DNA from: JANQEA01 sp964530075
Lineage (GTDB): Bacteria > Bipolaricaulota > Bipolaricaulia > UBA7950 > UBA9294
Assembly: GCA_964530075.1 (NCBI GenBank)
Contig: CAZGXU010000054.1
Span: 1-12,779 of the forward strand
DNA length: 12,779 nt
Direction of reading: 5' to 3'
Position numbers and translations under genes: made by a program. The notes under the pieces are model-generated. The model had not been told where the DNA came from, did not search any database, and saw only the letters and a program-made list of their open reading frames with translations. Shown in pieces: positions 12,738-12,779 of the stretch. How positions within the stretch are numbered: position 1 is the stretch's first letter; each line of letters opens with the position of its first letter.

Positions 12738-12779
12738 CTCGCTTGTACTCTACACGATTCGCGATGTCTCCACCAGGAT

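Noticed and set aside
1..12779. Mobile elements, CRISPR arrays or phage genes
   Set aside because: I saw no transposase, integrase, terminal inverted repeats or regularly spaced repeats. Coding style looks uniform across the window.

Overview
The window looks like chromosomal DNA from a GC-rich bacterium, and it appears to contain the replication origin. Gene density is high, most genes have clear Shine-Dalgarno sites, and there are no transposases, phage genes or CRISPR repeats. The proteins are full-length members of conserved families. I cannot name the phylum from sequence alone. A one-domain superoxide reductase, a rubrerythrin-like diiron protein and a nickel-dependent racemase homologue suggest an anaerobe or microaerophile, but that is inference.

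Layout, left to right. Positions 1-232 hold a tRNA cluster: Val (cut by the window edge), Asp and Phe. A hairpin that could end this transcript follows. Positions 327-810 hold no credible gene but contain a strong inverted repeat, five DnaA-box-like 9-mers and a likely dnaA promoter. dnaA (811-2148) is followed by a second non-coding stretch (2149-2516) with more DnaA boxes and a CTACTACT-type series resembling a DnaA-trio. Together these suggest a bipartite oriC flanking dnaA. dnaN does not follow dnaA; instead come hslV and hslU (ATP-dependent protease), then thrS (threonyl-tRNA synthetase).

ThrS converges on metK (S-adenosylmethionine synthetase, minus strand). Divergent from metK are a LarA-family nickel-pincer protein and, almost touching it, birA (biotin-protein ligase without the repressor domain). 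A small diiron ferritin-like/rubrerythrin-like gene comes next.

The last 2.4 kb is a probable minus-strand operon read from the right end: a long nicotinamidase-like hydrolase, a classical short-chain dehydrogenase/reductase, and a superoxide reductase. The superoxide reductase faces the rubrerythrin-like gene. The two enzymes are biochemically complementary: superoxide reductase makes H2O2, and rubrerythrin-type proteins often remove it. No previously unknown multi-gene system is evident. The most interesting structure is the origin region around dnaA, followed by the nicotinamidase-like/SDR/superoxide reductase gene set.
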